Shown here piece after piece: positions 1 through 9,276 of a stretch of 64,000 bases of DNA. Position 1 is the first letter of the stretch. Every line of letters starts with the position of its first letter. Origin of the DNA: Parvibaculum sp040390855. Its GTDB lineage: Bacteria; Pseudomonadota; Alphaproteobacteria; Parvibaculales; Parvibaculaceae. The DNA lies in the NCBI GenBank assembly GCA_040390855.1, contig JAZJXO010000011.1, positions 14,615 through 78,614 of the forward strand, read 5' to 3'. A program made the translations under genes and the position numbers. Below the pieces are notes generated by a model. That model saw nothing but the letters and a program-made list of their open reading frames with translations, did no database searches and had not been told where the DNA came from.

Positions 1-2
1 AT

Positions 3-563
3 TTCATCCGTAGACTGAAAGTGGGCGATGACGCCCTCCTGCGTGGTGTTGTGGAGTTTCTCGAACGTAACGGCATGAAAATCATACCGGCGGAGTCAAT
101 CCTCACAACCTTGCTCGCGCAAGAGGGCCTCCTCTCCAAAGCCTCCCCCGACGCCGCCCATCAGGCCGACATTGATTTGGGAATAGCCGCCGCGCTTGAC
201 ATCGGCTCGCGCGACATAGGGCAGGGCGTTGTCGTCCGTTCCGGCAAAGTCATCTCCTATGAAGATGTGAAGGGCACCGACAATATGCTCTCCCGCGTTG
301 CCGCCGAATTTCCCGACGCAAGACAGGATCGCTCCGGCGTTCTCGTCAAACTGCCGAAACCCGCGCAGGACCGCCGCGTCGATCTACCCACCATCGGCAG
401 CCGCACCGTTGAGCGTGCCGCCGCCGCAGGTCTTGCCGGTATCGCCGTTGAAGCAGGCGGTGCCATCATTGCCGATCCCGACGACATCGCCGCCACTGCC
501 GACCGCCTCGGTCTCTTCGTTCTCTGCTTCCCGCCCACCCGCCTCGACGGCCTCCTCAAATGA
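3..563 (+). CDS. lpxI: UDP-2,3-diacylglucosamine diphosphatase LpxI, 3' part only
   Basis: The frame is open from base 3 and the window cuts off the N-terminal third; about 187 residues remain of a protein that is usually about 280. LpxI hydrolyses UDP-2,3-diacylglucosamine to lipid X in lipid A synthesis, in the cytoplasm or at the inner membrane. The segment KVGDDALLRGVV and the C-terminal motif AVEAGGAIIAD are typical of the family (formerly DUF1009). It overlaps lpxB by four bases (ATGA), so the two consecutive steps of the pathway are translationally coupled. A GTG at 21 is in frame but is unlikely to be the start, because family sequence continues upstream of it. Confidence 0.9.
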   Translation, partial: FIRRLKVGDDALLRGVVEFLERNGMKIIPAESILTTLLAQEGLLSKASPDAAHQADIDLGIAAALDIGSRDIGQGVVVRSGKVISYEDVKGTDNMLSRVAAEFPDARQDRSGVLVKLPKPAQDRRVDLPTIGSRTVERAAAAGLAGIAVEAGGAIIADPDDIAATADRLGLFVLCFPPTRLDGLLK

Positions 564-1729
564 GTAGCATCGTCCCCCGCATTCCCCACATTATGCTCGT
601 GGCCGGCGAGCCCTCCGGCGACGTTCTCGGTGGCGAGCTGATGGAAGCCCTTCTCAGTGAAACCGGCGGCAAGATCCGCATCACCGGCGTCGGCGGCCCG
701 CATATGATCGGCCACGGTCTCGACTCGATCTATCCCATGTCCGACACCTCGGTCATGGGCCCGCGCGAGGTCATCCCGCGCCTGCCGCTCATCCTGCGCC
801 GTGTCCGCGAAACGGCAGACTTTGCCATCGGGCAAAAGCCGGACGTGCTCGTCATCATCGACAGCCCCGACTTCACGCATCGGGTGGCAAAGCGCGTTGC
901 CCGTCTCGCCCCCGACATCAAGATCGCGAACTATGTTTCGCCCTCCGTCTGGGCCTGGCGTCAGGGCCGCGCCCGCAGCATGGCCAAATATATTGACCGC
1001 GTACTGGCGCTGCTTCCTTTCGAGCCCGATTTTTTCCGCTCGCAGGCGCATCTCGATTGCATCTATGTCGGCCATCCGGCCATCGAGCGCGTGCCCGCCG
1101 CGGGCGAGGGAGAACGCTTCCGCCGCGAACACAATCTCTCGGCTGACGTTCCCGTTCTCCTCGTCCTCCCGGGCAGTCGCACCAATGAAGTAAAGCGCCT
1201 CGTCCATATCTTCGGTGACGTGGCAACCCGCCTCGCCGCCGAACAAGAAGGCCTTACCGTCGTCATCCCGACCGTGCCCCATGTCCGGCACTTGGTAGAA
1301 GCCGCCGTTGCAAAATGGTCCGTACCCGTCATACTTGCGCACGAGGAAATGGAGAAACGTGCCGCCTTCGACGCCGCCACAGCCGCGCTCGCTGCCTCCG
1401 GCACAGTAGCGCTCGAACTCGGCCTCGCTCGCGTCCCCATGGTCATCGCCTACAAGATCGACCTTGCCGCCGCTTATGTTGTCTCGCGCCTCCTGAAGGT
1501 CCCGTCTGTCGTGGTGGTGAACCTCATTCTCGACCGACCTTCAGTCAAAGAGTTTCTTCAACTCGACGCCACCGCACCCAAAATCGCAGCGGCGCTCCGT
1601 CTGCTGCTTTCAGACACACCCGAACGCGCCCGCGCCAAATCGGACCTCGAAGAACTCCGTATACTGATGGGTGTCGGTGGTCCGAGGCCAAGTCTCCGTG
1701 CCGCCCGCGCCGTTTTGGAGATGCTCTGA
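560..1729 (+). CDS. lpxB: Lipid-A-disaccharide synthase LpxB
   Basis: A glycosyltransferase of family GT19 that joins lipid X to UDP-2,3-diacylglucosamine to give lipid A disaccharide. The protein is 389 residues, the normal length. The N-terminus carries the family signature LVAGEPSGDVLGGELM (residues about 13-28). Later motifs include the PSVWAWRQGRA block and, in the C-terminal half, ASGTVALELGLARVPMV, which forms the nucleotide-sugar site. The start overlaps the stop of lpxI (ATGA). A strong hairpin at about 1979-1998 lies downstream of both lpxB and the convergent gltA. Confidence 0.96.
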   Translation: MSSIVPRIPHIMLVAGEPSGDVLGGELMEALLSETGGKIRITGVGGPHMIGHGLDSIYPMSDTSVMGPREVIPRLPLILRRVRETADFAIGQKPDVLVIIDSPDFTHRVAKRVARLAPDIKIANYVSPSVWAWRQGRARSMAKYIDRVLALLPFEPDFFRSQAHLDCIYVGHPAIERVPAAGEGERFRREHNLSADVPVLLVLPGSRTNEVKRLVHIFGDVATRLAAEQEGLTVVIPTVPHVRHLVEAAVAKWSVPVILAHEEMEKRAAFDAATAALAASGTVALELGLARVPMVIAYKIDLAAAYVVSRLLKVPSVVVVNLILDRPSVKEFLQLDATAPKIAAALRLLLSDTPERARAKSDLEELRILMGVGGPRPSLRAARAVLEML

Positions 1730-1781
1730 GGCTCATGCCTTTTTCATGGAGCGGATGAGGGTTTGCGGTGAAGGTGAGAAA

Positions 1782-1953
1782 CATAAAATGGAGAAAAATC
1801 CCTATCCCCACCCGATTATTTCTCGCTCCTCAGCATCATCGAAACCCATCAATGAAAAACTGAACGATCTCGGCATGGAAAGGCTCGATCTCTGGCAAGA
1901 ATTGCTCGGAATCCGTGCTCCATTATTGATGGATAAAGAGACTATCCCCGTTT
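1782..1953 (+). pseudogene. Decayed copy 1 of a dispersed small gene (KSLSPPDYFS family)
   Basis: This stretch between lpxB and gltA aligns along its whole length with the reverse complement of 41935-42107. At protein level both read KSLSPPDYFS, then IET, then DL.ME, then IRA..LMDKE. In this copy one extra base after the IET codons shifts the frame and creates a TGA, so the reading is interrupted and then resumes in another frame. The similarity at codon level suggests both copies derive from a coding sequence of at least 55 residues. I do not recognise the family. It could instead be a non-coding dispersed repeat whose conservation only looks coding. Confidence 0.6.
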
Positions 1954-1972
1954 TTTCGCAGTCGAGGAAAAC

Positions 1973-2003
1973 AAAAAAGGCGCTCTGTCCGGAGCGCCTT
2001 TTT
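1973..2003. terminator. Bidirectional rho-independent terminator between lpxB and gltA
   Basis: The arms GGCGCTC (1979-1985) and GAGCGCC (1992-1998) enclose a 6-base loop. An A run lies on the left and a T run on the right, so the hairpin can terminate the lpxB transcript (+) and the gltA transcript (-). Confidence 0.85.
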
Positions 2004-2025
2004 ATTCATCAGTTAACGGATCAGA

Positions 2026-3342
2026 TCACTTCCGCTTGTCAACCGACACATAGTCGCGACGCGGTGCGCCCGTGTAAAGCTGGCGCGGACGGCCGATGCG
2101 CTGGTCCGGATCTTCGATCATTTCGTTCCACTGCGCGACCCAGCCGACTGTGCGGGCGAGCGCAAAGAGAACCGTGAACATCGTCGTCGGAAATCCCATC
2201 GCCTTCAGCGTGATGCCGGAATAAAAGTCGATATTCGGATAGAGTTTCTTCTCGATGAAGTAATCATCCGACAGCGCGATGCGTTCAAGTTCGATGGCGA
2301 CGTCGAGCAGCGGATCGTCTTTGATACCCATGACCTTGAGAACTTCATGGCAGGTCTGCTGCATGACGCGCGCGCGCGGATCGTAGTTCTTGTAAACGCG
2401 ATGCCCGAAGCCCATCAGACGGAACGGATCGTTCTTGTCCTTGGCCTTTTTCACATATTCGGGAATACGGTCAACCGTGCCGATTTCAGCGAGCATTTCC
2501 AGCGCCGCTTCGTTGGCGCCGCCGTGAGCGGGCCCCCAGAGACAGGCGATACCGGCGGCGATGCAGGCAAACGGGTTCGCGCCCGACGAGCCGGCAAGAC
2601 GCACAGTCGACGTCGATGCGTTCTGTTCATGGTCCGCATGAAGAATAAAGATGCGGTCCATCGCGCGGGCGAGGATCGGGTCCACCTTGTATTCTTCGGC
2701 CGGAACCGCAAAGCACATATGCAGGAAGTTTTCGGCATAGCCGAGATCGTTGCGCGGATAAACAACCGGCTGACCGACCGAGTATTTATAAGCCATAGAG
2801 GCAATCGTCGGGATCTTGGCGATCAGACGACGGCTGGCGATCATGCGCTGTTTGGGATCGTTGATGTCCGTGCTGTCATGGTAAAAAGCTGACAGTGCGC
2901 CGACCATGCCGCACATAATGGCCATCGGATGCGCGTCGCGACGGAAGCCGCGCAGAAAAAACTGCATCTGTTCGTGAACCATCGTGTGGTTCGTGATCGC
3001 CTTGTCGAATTCCTTGAATTCGTCCGCCTTCGGCAATTCGCCGTTTAGTAGCAGATAGCAGGTCTCCAGAAAGTTGCCGCGTTCCGCGATCTGTTCAATC
3101 GGATAACCGCGATAAAGCAGCACGCCTTCGTCACCGTCAATGTAAGTAATCTGGCTTTCGCAGCTTGCTGTCGATGTGAAGCCGGGGTCATAAGTGAAAT
3201 GACCCGTCTGCCCGTAGAGCTTGGAGACGTCGATAACATTGGGACCGATTGAGCCACCATAGACAGGCAGATCAAAATTCTTGCCACCGAGTGCGAGCGT
3301 GGAGGTGCTCTTTGCGCCTCCCTTTGTTCCGATATTCGTCAT
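2026..3342 (-). CDS. gltA: Citrate synthase
   Basis: Condenses acetyl-CoA and oxaloacetate to citrate at the entry of the TCA cycle. The protein is 438 residues, matching the long hexameric type I enzyme of Gram-negative bacteria. It shows the catalytic histidines in GPAHGGANEAAL and MGFGHRVYKNYDPRA and the catalytic aspartate in NIDFYSG. The N-terminus has the beta-rich region with FTYDPGFTSTASCES. It lies 70 bases downstream of gltX on the same strand, an order common in Alphaproteobacteria. The shared hairpin at about 1990 ends its transcript. Confidence 0.97.
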   Translation of the reverse strand: MTNIGTKGGAKSTSTLALGGKNFDLPVYGGSIGPNVIDVSKLYGQTGHFTYDPGFTSTASCESQITYIDGDEGVLLYRGYPIEQIAERGNFLETCYLLLNGELPKADEFKEFDKAITNHTMVHEQMQFFLRGFRRDAHPMAIMCGMVGALSAFYHDSTDINDPKQRMIASRRLIAKIPTIASMAYKYSVGQPVVYPRNDLGYAENFLHMCFAVPAEEYKVDPILARAMDRIFILHADHEQNASTSTVRLAGSSGANPFACIAAGIACLWGPAHGGANEAALEMLAEIGTVDRIPEYVKKAKDKNDPFRLMGFGHRVYKNYDPRARVMQQTCHEVLKVMGIKDDPLLDVAIELERIALSDDYFIEKKLYPNIDFYSGITLKAMGFPTTMFTVLFALARTVGWVAQWNEMIEDPDQRIGRPRQLYTGAPRRDYVSVDKRK

Positions 3343-3411
3343 GCTTGCCTACCTGTCCTTCTCGTCTGTGTCCGCCGCACTCCAGATGATGCGACGACCT
3401 TTTCAAAATCG

Positions 3412-4824
3412 TTAAGCCACCTGATCTCTGATCCGCGCCAAGGCCTCATCGCGTCCGAGTGTTGCCAGCACATCGAAAATCGGTGGCGATATGGTCTGCC
3501 CTGTCGCTGCCGCCCGCAAGGGCTGGGCAATTTTTCCGAGCTTCTGTCCTTCTTCTTCGGCAAAGGCACGCACGTCATCTTCAATGCCTTCAGCGGTCCA
3601 TTCATTCCGCGCCTCAAGACGCGGCAACAAACGACCGAGCAGAGATTTCGTTTCGCCGTCGAGAATTCTTGCCGCCTTCTCGTCAACGGGCAACGGACGC
3701 TGCGCACGCAGAAAATCCGCGCCCTTGGCAATTTCGAGGAGCGTCTTCGCGCGTTCCTTGATGCCGGGCATCGAGGCGATGAGCTTCGCGCGGAAATCAG
3801 CATCGACGTTCCAGCCGTGCAAGCGTGTCATCAGCTCGATCGTATCATCGGCGAGCCGCGTGTCGTCAGCTTCGCGGATGTAATGTCCGTTTGTGTTTTC
3901 GAGTTTGACAAAATCAAAACGCGAGGGCGAACGACCGATATGTTCAAGGTCGAACCATTCGAGCGCCTGAGCGGTCGAGAAAATTTCATCATCGCCATGG
4001 CTCCAGCCGAGCCGTGCGAGATAATTGCGCATCGCTTCGGGCAGATAGCCCATGTCTCGATAGGCCTCGACGCCGAGTGCGCCGTGGCGTTTTGAAAGTT
4101 TCGCGCCGTCCGGTCCGTGGATGAGCGGCACATGGGCGAACTCCGGCACGTCCCATCCCATCGCTTTGTAAATCTGGCTCTGCCGTCCGGCGTTGGTCAG
4201 ATGATCGTCACCGCGAATGATATGCGTCACGCCCATGTCGTGGTCGTCCACCACGACGGAAAGATTGTAAGTCGGCGTACCGTCGCTCCGGACGATGATG
4301 AGATCGTCAAGCTGCTCGTTGGCAAAGCGCACATCACCCATCACATGATCACGCACAATCGTCTCGCCCTCGTTCGGCGACTTGAAACGGATCACGGGCT
4401 TCACGCCCGCCGGTGCATCAGAGGTCGGCCGGTCACGCCAGCGCCCGTCATAGGTCACAGGGCGTCCTTTGGCTTTCGCCTTGGCGCGCATTTCATCAAG
4501 CTCTTCCGGACTCGCATAGCAATAATAGGCATTGCCGGATTTCAGAAGCTCCTCGGCCACCTCGCGGTGCCGCGCCTGTCGCGCAAACTGCATCGTCACA
4601 TCGCCGTCCCAGGAAAGACCGAGCCAGCGCAACCCTTCGAAGATCGCCTGAATGGCAGGCTCGGTCGAACGCTCGCGGTCCGTGTCTTCAATGCGCAGCA
4701 GGAACTTGCCGTTATGACGCCGCGCAAAGAGCCAGCTGAACAGCGCCGTGCGACCACCGCCGATATGGAGGTACCCGGTGGGCGAAGGCGCAAAGCGCGT
4801 AACGATCTGTTTCTTGTCGGCCAT
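3412..4824 (-). CDS. gltX: Glutamyl-tRNA synthetase
   Basis: Class I aminoacyl-tRNA synthetase that charges tRNA-Glu; in many Alphaproteobacteria one of two GltX paralogues also charges tRNA-Gln. The 470-residue protein begins with VTRFAPSPTGYLHIGGGRTA, the HIGH motif. The KMSKS-like loop DGAKLSKRHGA is in the middle, followed by the anticodon-binding C-terminal domain. It is divergent from comEC across a 428-bp gap and reads towards gltA. Whether it is the discriminating or non-discriminating paralogue cannot be told from this window. Confidence 0.96.
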   Translation of the reverse strand: MADKKQIVTRFAPSPTGYLHIGGGRTALFSWLFARRHNGKFLLRIEDTDRERSTEPAIQAIFEGLRWLGLSWDGDVTMQFARQARHREVAEELLKSGNAYYCYASPEELDEMRAKAKAKGRPVTYDGRWRDRPTSDAPAGVKPVIRFKSPNEGETIVRDHVMGDVRFANEQLDDLIIVRSDGTPTYNLSVVVDDHDMGVTHIIRGDDHLTNAGRQSQIYKAMGWDVPEFAHVPLIHGPDGAKLSKRHGALGVEAYRDMGYLPEAMRNYLARLGWSHGDDEIFSTAQALEWFDLEHIGRSPSRFDFVKLENTNGHYIREADDTRLADDTIELMTRLHGWNVDADFRAKLIASMPGIKERAKTLLEIAKGADFLRAQRPLPVDEKAARILDGETKSLLGRLLPRLEARNEWTAEGIEDDVRAFAEEEGQKLGKIAQPLRAAATGQTISPPIFDVLATLGRDEALARIRDQVA

Positions 4825-5252
4825 AGTCTAAAGGTACATTCCGGTTTCGGCCGTGTTCCGGCCAAGCAAGAGGGCTCCGACTGAGAGCCCGAACGGGGAG
4901 GCAACAGGAGGTTTATTGGCAGTCCACAAACGGAGGTTAGGCTTCCGCAGGGGCTTGCGTTTCTAGCACATTGCGGCATTGCAGCGTAACCCCGCCGAGC
5001 ACTTTCCGGTCATTTTTGCAGGTGCATTTTGTGTGCACCGGAGGAAGAAATGCCAAGTTTGATTGCATTTTTAGGTTGATTGGGCCGATCAACTCTCAAA
5101 GCCATTCTGATAAGCCCCCGCCGAGCGGCATAGGGCTTTTCTTGCATCCGCCCGCCCAATCATCGCACCCTGTTCGTCAGGGCAAATCAATAGACTGAGG
5201 GCGAGGGGAGGGCAGACGCATCGCTGACATCGACGCTCATTTTCTGTCCGAC
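4825..5252. other. Gap between divergent gltX and comEC, with a possible 9-codon ORF
   Basis: This 428-bp stretch holds the promoters of gltX and comEC, which I cannot place exactly. Two small inverted repeats are visible: GGGCTC/GAGCCC near 4869-4890 and GGTGCA/TGCACC near 5022-5040. A tiny ORF, 5050-5079 (+), reads MPSLIAFLG after a very good ribosome site (GGAGG six bases upstream). It may be a leader peptide or chance. Nothing else coding is evident. Confidence 0.4.
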
Positions 5253-7586
5253 ATGGAGGCCGACCCGCGGCGGCATGTGCATCCGCTCATCCATATCGCG
5301 GCGCGCCTCGTGGCCCATACCCGCGAAAGTTTCCTCGCCGAGTCCGACCGCTGGTTTCTCTGGTCGCCTGTCTTTGTGGGTGCGGGCGTCGCCTTCTATT
5401 TTGCGTTGCCATTCGAGCCAAGCCTCGGTGCCGCGCTTTTTGTCTTCTCCACCTCCGTCATCGCGCATCTCTTCGCCCGTCACCGCAGCGTGCCTGTTGC
5501 ACTCGCCGCCGTCATCGCCATGTGTCTTTCGCTCGGTCTTGCCGCATCTTCCCTGCGCGCCGCGCTTGTGGACGCGCCGGTCCTCCAATCCAAATGGACA
5601 GGCGTTCTCACAGGACGTGTCACGTTGTCCGAACTGAGCGCCAAAGGCAGTCTCGCGGTCACGCTCGCGTCCGTTACCATGCAACGCCTCGCGCCGGACA
5701 TGATGCCCGCGCAAATCCGCCTTTCCGTCCGTACCAAGGACACCGAACTTAAAACAGGCGAACTCGTCCGCCTGCGCGCCTCGCTCATGCCGCCGCCCGA
5801 TCCCGTCGAGCCCGGCGGCTTCGACTATGCCCGTCAGATCTGGTTTAAGAGTATCGGGGCTGTCGGCTTTGCCTTCTCCGCGCCCGAACATCTGGAACCG
5901 CCACCCGACGATCTCATGACCGCGCTTGCCACGCTCCGCAGTGCCATCACGGTTCACGTCCGCGACACAATCGGCGGACCCGAAGGCGCGGTTGCTGCCG
6001 CCCTCATCACCGGCGAACAACGCGCCATTCCCGATCAGACCGTCGAAGACCTCCGTCTCGCGGGGCTCACGCATGTGCTGTCCATCTCCGGTCTTCATAT
6101 GGCGCTCTTCGGCGGCGCGCTCTTCTGGCTCGCACGCATCCTCCTTGCCATGATCCCGCGTCTCGCACTTCACCATCCGATCAAAAAATGGGCGGCTTTT
6201 GTAGCACTTCTCGGCACCACTTTTTATCTTTGTATCTCCGGCTTCGGCGTCGCCACTAACCGCTCCTATATTATGATCGCGCTGATGTTCCTTGCCGTCA
6301 TGCTCGACCGACCGGCGATCAGCATGAGGAATGTCGCGCTCGCCGCTCTCATCGTTTTGTTGTGGCAACCCGAAACGCTCCTCAGCGCCAGTTTCCATAT
6401 GTCCTTCGCCGCCGTCGTCGCCCTTATCGGTTTCTATGAAAGCCCGCTCATCCAGCGTCTCGCCACAGGGGACACCTCGAAGGACCGGCCCGTTTTTCTC
6501 ATCCCCTTTGCTTTCGCCTTCCGCCACATCACCGGCATCCTGCTCACCACAACGATTGCAGGCTTCGCAACAGCCGCTTATGCCGCGTTCCATTTCGACC
6601 GTGTCACGCTCTACAGCATGGCGGGAAATCTCGGGGCTCTGCCTGCTGTCAGCGTGCTTGTCATGCCCGCCGCCCTCATCGCGCTCATCCTCATGCCCTT
6701 CGGCCTTGATGGTCCGGCGCTTTGGGTGATGGGGCATGGCGTTCACATCATGCTTGTCGTCGCACATGAAGTGGCGTCATGGGAGGGGGCCGACCGTATG
6801 ATCGCCGCCGCGCCTATGTCCGCGCTTGTTGCCGTGACGTTCGGTGGCCTCTGGCTCGCGCTCTGGCAAACCATATGGCGCTGGTTCGGCATATTGCCGA
6901 TCCTGCTCGGTTTATTGTTGTGGGACACGCGAACACCACCCGACATTCTTATTGACCGCGATGGTAAACTCGTCGCGGTGCGGGGGCCGGACGACAAACT
7001 CATTCTCTCGTCCGCGCGTCCTGCCTACACCGCCGAGACATGGCTCCGCCGTGACGGCGACACGCGCACACCGAAAGAAGCTGCCAATGGGGACATGAAA
7101 ATCTGTGACGCGCTGGGGTGTGTTCTCACAATCGCGACCAGCGCATCGGCGGACGACACATCAAAACCGCTCATCATCGCAATGCCGAAATCTCTCGCGG
7201 CGCTCACCGACGATTGCACCCGCGCTGACATCATCGTCGCGTCTTTCGGCATCCCGCGGACATTGAGAAAAACCTGCGAAGCGGGTTCGTCGAACCACAA
7301 AACGGGCATCATCATCGACCGTTTCGACCTCTGGCGAAACGGCGCGACAAGTCTCAGTTCTCCGAAGGGCGAGGTGGACGATCCTGAAAACTGGATAAAG
7401 GAGACATCGCGCGGCGATCGCGGCGATCGTCCCTGGGTCCAGACTGGAAGACGAACGCGCCAACCGGTAACGGACATTCAGCAAAAATCAGAAGTCAAAA
7501 CACCACAAGCGACAAAACCCGATGTCGCGGCGGGGGCATCAATGGACACAGACGCGGAAGATACCGCCGATGCCGCTCCGCCTTAG
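5253..7586 (+). CDS. comEC: ComEC/Rec2-type DNA uptake channel protein
   Basis: Inner-membrane channel of natural transformation that passes single-stranded DNA into the cytoplasm. The 777-residue protein has several N-terminal membrane segments, a DUF4131 region (about 30-180), and the Competence domain with the hallmark GLTHVLSISGLHMALFGG (residues about 270-290). Further membrane helices follow, and the C-terminal part resembles a metallo-beta-lactamase-like tail. The start at 5253 is the first ATG after an in-frame stop, but the good purine-rich site (GGGGAGGG near 5203) lies too far upstream, so the start is uncertain. The stop overlaps the convergent lexA stop by a few bases. Confidence 0.93.
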   Translation: MEADPRRHVHPLIHIAARLVAHTRESFLAESDRWFLWSPVFVGAGVAFYFALPFEPSLGAALFVFSTSVIAHLFARHRSVPVALAAVIAMCLSLGLAASSLRAALVDAPVLQSKWTGVLTGRVTLSELSAKGSLAVTLASVTMQRLAPDMMPAQIRLSVRTKDTELKTGELVRLRASLMPPPDPVEPGGFDYARQIWFKSIGAVGFAFSAPEHLEPPPDDLMTALATLRSAITVHVRDTIGGPEGAVAAALITGEQRAIPDQTVEDLRLAGLTHVLSISGLHMALFGGALFWLARILLAMIPRLALHHPIKKWAAFVALLGTTFYLCISGFGVATNRSYIMIALMFLAVMLDRPAISMRNVALAALIVLLWQPETLLSASFHMSFAAVVALIGFYESPLIQRLATGDTSKDRPVFLIPFAFAFRHITGILLTTTIAGFATAAYAAFHFDRVTLYSMAGNLGALPAVSVLVMPAALIALILMPFGLDGPALWVMGHGVHIMLVVAHEVASWEGADRMIAAAPMSALVAVTFGGLWLALWQTIWRWFGILPILLGLLLWDTRTPPDILIDRDGKLVAVRGPDDKLILSSARPAYTAETWLRRDGDTRTPKEAANGDMKICDALGCVLTIATSASADDTSKPLIIAMPKSLAALTDDCTRADIIVASFGIPRTLRKTCEAGSSNHKTGIIIDRFDLWRNGATSLSSPKGEVDDPENWIKETSRGDRGDRPWVQTGRRTRQPVTDIQQKSEVKTPQATKPDVAAGASMDTDAEDTADAAPP

Positions 7587-8287
7587 TAGCGGCGCATCAG
7601 GCCGACAAGTTTTCCCTGAACCTTCACGCGGTCCGGTCCGAAAATCCGGGTTTCGTAAGCAGGGTTTGCCGCTTCCAGCGCGATGGAGTCGCCCTTGCGG
7701 CGCAGACGTTTCAGCGTCGCTTCGAGATCATCGACGAGAGCCACAACAATGTCGCCGCTCGTCGCGTCGTCGCAGCGCTGGATGAGCACCGTGTCGCCGT
7801 CGAGAATGCCGGCCTCGATCATCGAGTCGCCTTTGACTTCGAGCGCATAGTGATCGCCCTTGCCGAGCATGGAGAGCGGCACGCTGACCTGATGGCTTTC
7901 TTCCTGCAATGCTTCGATGGGGGTGCCCGCTGCGATACGGCCCATGACCGAGAGCGTCATAATGTCGGGCGATTGTGATGCGGGTTGTAACTCGCGGCTC
8001 AGGGCCTTGCCGCGACTGCCTTCGATCACGCTCGGCGAGAAGCCTTTGTTCCGCGCGAGGCTCGGTGAGGCGCTTTCTGGCAGCTTCAGAATTTCGAGAG
8101 CGCGGGCGCGATGGGCGAGGCGGCGGATGAAACCGCGTTCTTCGAGCGCCGTGATGAGCCGGTGGATGCCCGATTTGGAGCGCAGGTCCAGCGCCTCTTT
8201 CATCTCGTCAAAACTGGGCGAAACGCCGCCTTCCTTGATCCGCTCGTTGATGAACATCAGGAGTTCGTGCTGTTTCTTCGTAAGCAT
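7583..8287 (-). CDS. lexA: LexA repressor
   Basis: SOS regulator that binds operators until RecA filaments trigger self-cleavage. The chosen start gives MLTKKQHELLMFI, the conserved N-terminus; an upstream in-frame ATG would add 14 unlikely residues. The winged-helix domain spans about 1-65. The self-cleavage bond is Ala120-Gly121 (RIAAGTP), with catalytic Ser155 (GDSMIEAG) and Lys193 (EATLKRL). The protein is 234 residues, the alphaproteobacterial length. An SOS box lies about 45 bases upstream, consistent with autoregulation. It converges with comEC. Confidence 0.96.
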   Translation of the reverse strand: MLTKKQHELLMFINERIKEGGVSPSFDEMKEALDLRSKSGIHRLITALEERGFIRRLAHRARALEILKLPESASPSLARNKGFSPSVIEGSRGKALSRELQPASQSPDIMTLSVMGRIAAGTPIEALQEESHQVSVPLSMLGKGDHYALEVKGDSMIEAGILDGDTVLIQRCDDATSGDIVVALVDDLEATLKRLRRKGDSIALEAANPAYETRIFGPDRVKVQGKLVGLMRRY

Positions 8288-8331
8288 GTATCCGGCCCCA
8301 AATATAGAACAAATCATAAACCTGCACACTT

Positions 8332-8346
8332 GTTCTAGTTTGGTTC
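8332..8346 (-). promoter_or_regulatory. LexA operator (SOS box) of lexA
   Basis: The sequence GTTC, seven bases, GTTC is the alphaproteobacterial SOS box. It stands 45 bases upstream of the lexA start, where it would give autoregulation. A weaker, inverted GAAC-containing half lies at about 8307. Confidence 0.8.
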
Positions 8347-8379
8347 TCCAAATCCGTCAAGAGTCCTGTGGATAATTTT

Positions 8380-9276
8380 TCAAGCCCCGCCAAATGTCTC
8401 CGACCGGCAGCCGCGCGCGTCCAGCACGGGCTTCATCTCGCGATAGGCTGGCGCGTTCCAGTTGAGCGGAATGCCGGGATGGAGGTGATGCACAATGTGA
8501 TGCTCCATGCCCATGACCAGAATGTTGCCGAGCGGGCTCTCGAAATGCCGCGTGTTGCGATAGCGCCCGCGTTCGGGTTTGGGAAAATGCGGCGCCCAGC
8601 TCAACATCAGCGAAATATAGATCGAGCCGACATAGCGCGGTAGCCACCAGATGAGTGCGGCCTCCAGCGCATAACCGCTCCAGGCGAGAGCGCAAAGGAT
8701 GATCCAGAAGGAAAGGCTCTGCGCCATACCTTCCAGAATGGCGCGTTTGACGACGGGATCAGCGCCGAGCCGTTGCAATGTTGCGCCATAAGAGTTCGGC
8801 TGTCCGGGCTGGCGGCGTTTGATACCGACAATGATCGCCTGCCACCAGCTATCGGCTTTCACGCCGTAGTCGGGATCAAGTGCCGGATCATTCGTATGCG
8901 TATGGTGTTCCATATGCGTGATGCGCGCTATTTTAAACGGCAGCACCATAGGAATGGTCGAAACATAGCCAATCAACTCGTTGAACCAGCGCAACTTGCC
9001 GTTCTTGGCATAGTTCGAGTGCTGCGCATCATGGCTCGGCAGATAGCAGAGAATGACGTTGAGCGTGGCGATGGGGAAGGCGGCCCAGAGCGGCAGGATA
9101 CCGCTCATTGTCAACGGCCACAGCGCCAGCCAGCAGGCGAGATTGGCAAAGCACCAGACCACCATGAACCATGAAAAGCGGTTGAGATATTTCCGCGCAA
9201 TGGCCATTTCCATGCGGGCGAGTTCTTTGTCGCTGAGGTCCGCCAATGGTTGCGTGTTCTCCACATTGATATTCAT
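8380..9276 (-). CDS. Membrane fatty acid desaturase / carotenoid hydroxylase superfamily protein
   Basis: A di-iron membrane enzyme of the FA_desaturase superfamily, 298 residues with several hydrophobic segments. The three histidine boxes are complete: HDAQH (about residue 85), HMEHHTHTND (about 122) and HHIVHHLHP near the C-terminus. The box with HTHTNDP and a following DPDYG resembles fatty acid desaturases and the CrtR-like hydroxylases, so the substrate (acyl lipid or carotenoid) is open. It is the last gene of a three-gene operon with a small membrane protein and a TetR regulator, overlapping its neighbour by ATGA. The operator upstream of the regulator probably controls all three. Confidence 0.85.
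   Translation of the reverse strand: MNINVENTQPLADLSDKELARMEMAIARKYLNRFSWFMVVWCFANLACWLALWPLTMSGILPLWAAFPIATLNVILCYLPSHDAQHSNYAKNGKLRWFNELIGYVSTIPMVLPFKIARITHMEHHTHTNDPALDPDYGVKADSWWQAIIVGIKRRQPGQPNSYGATLQRLGADPVVKRAILEGMAQSLSFWIILCALAWSGYALEAALIWWLPRYVGSIYISLMLSWAPHFPKPERGRYRNTRHFESPLGNILVMGMEHHIVHHLHPGIPLNWNAPAYREMKPVLDARGCRSETFGGA

Noticed and set aside
5187..6767. Open frame of 526 codons on the - strand
   Set aside because: Antisense to comEC; the charged composition mirrors the membrane helices of ComEC.
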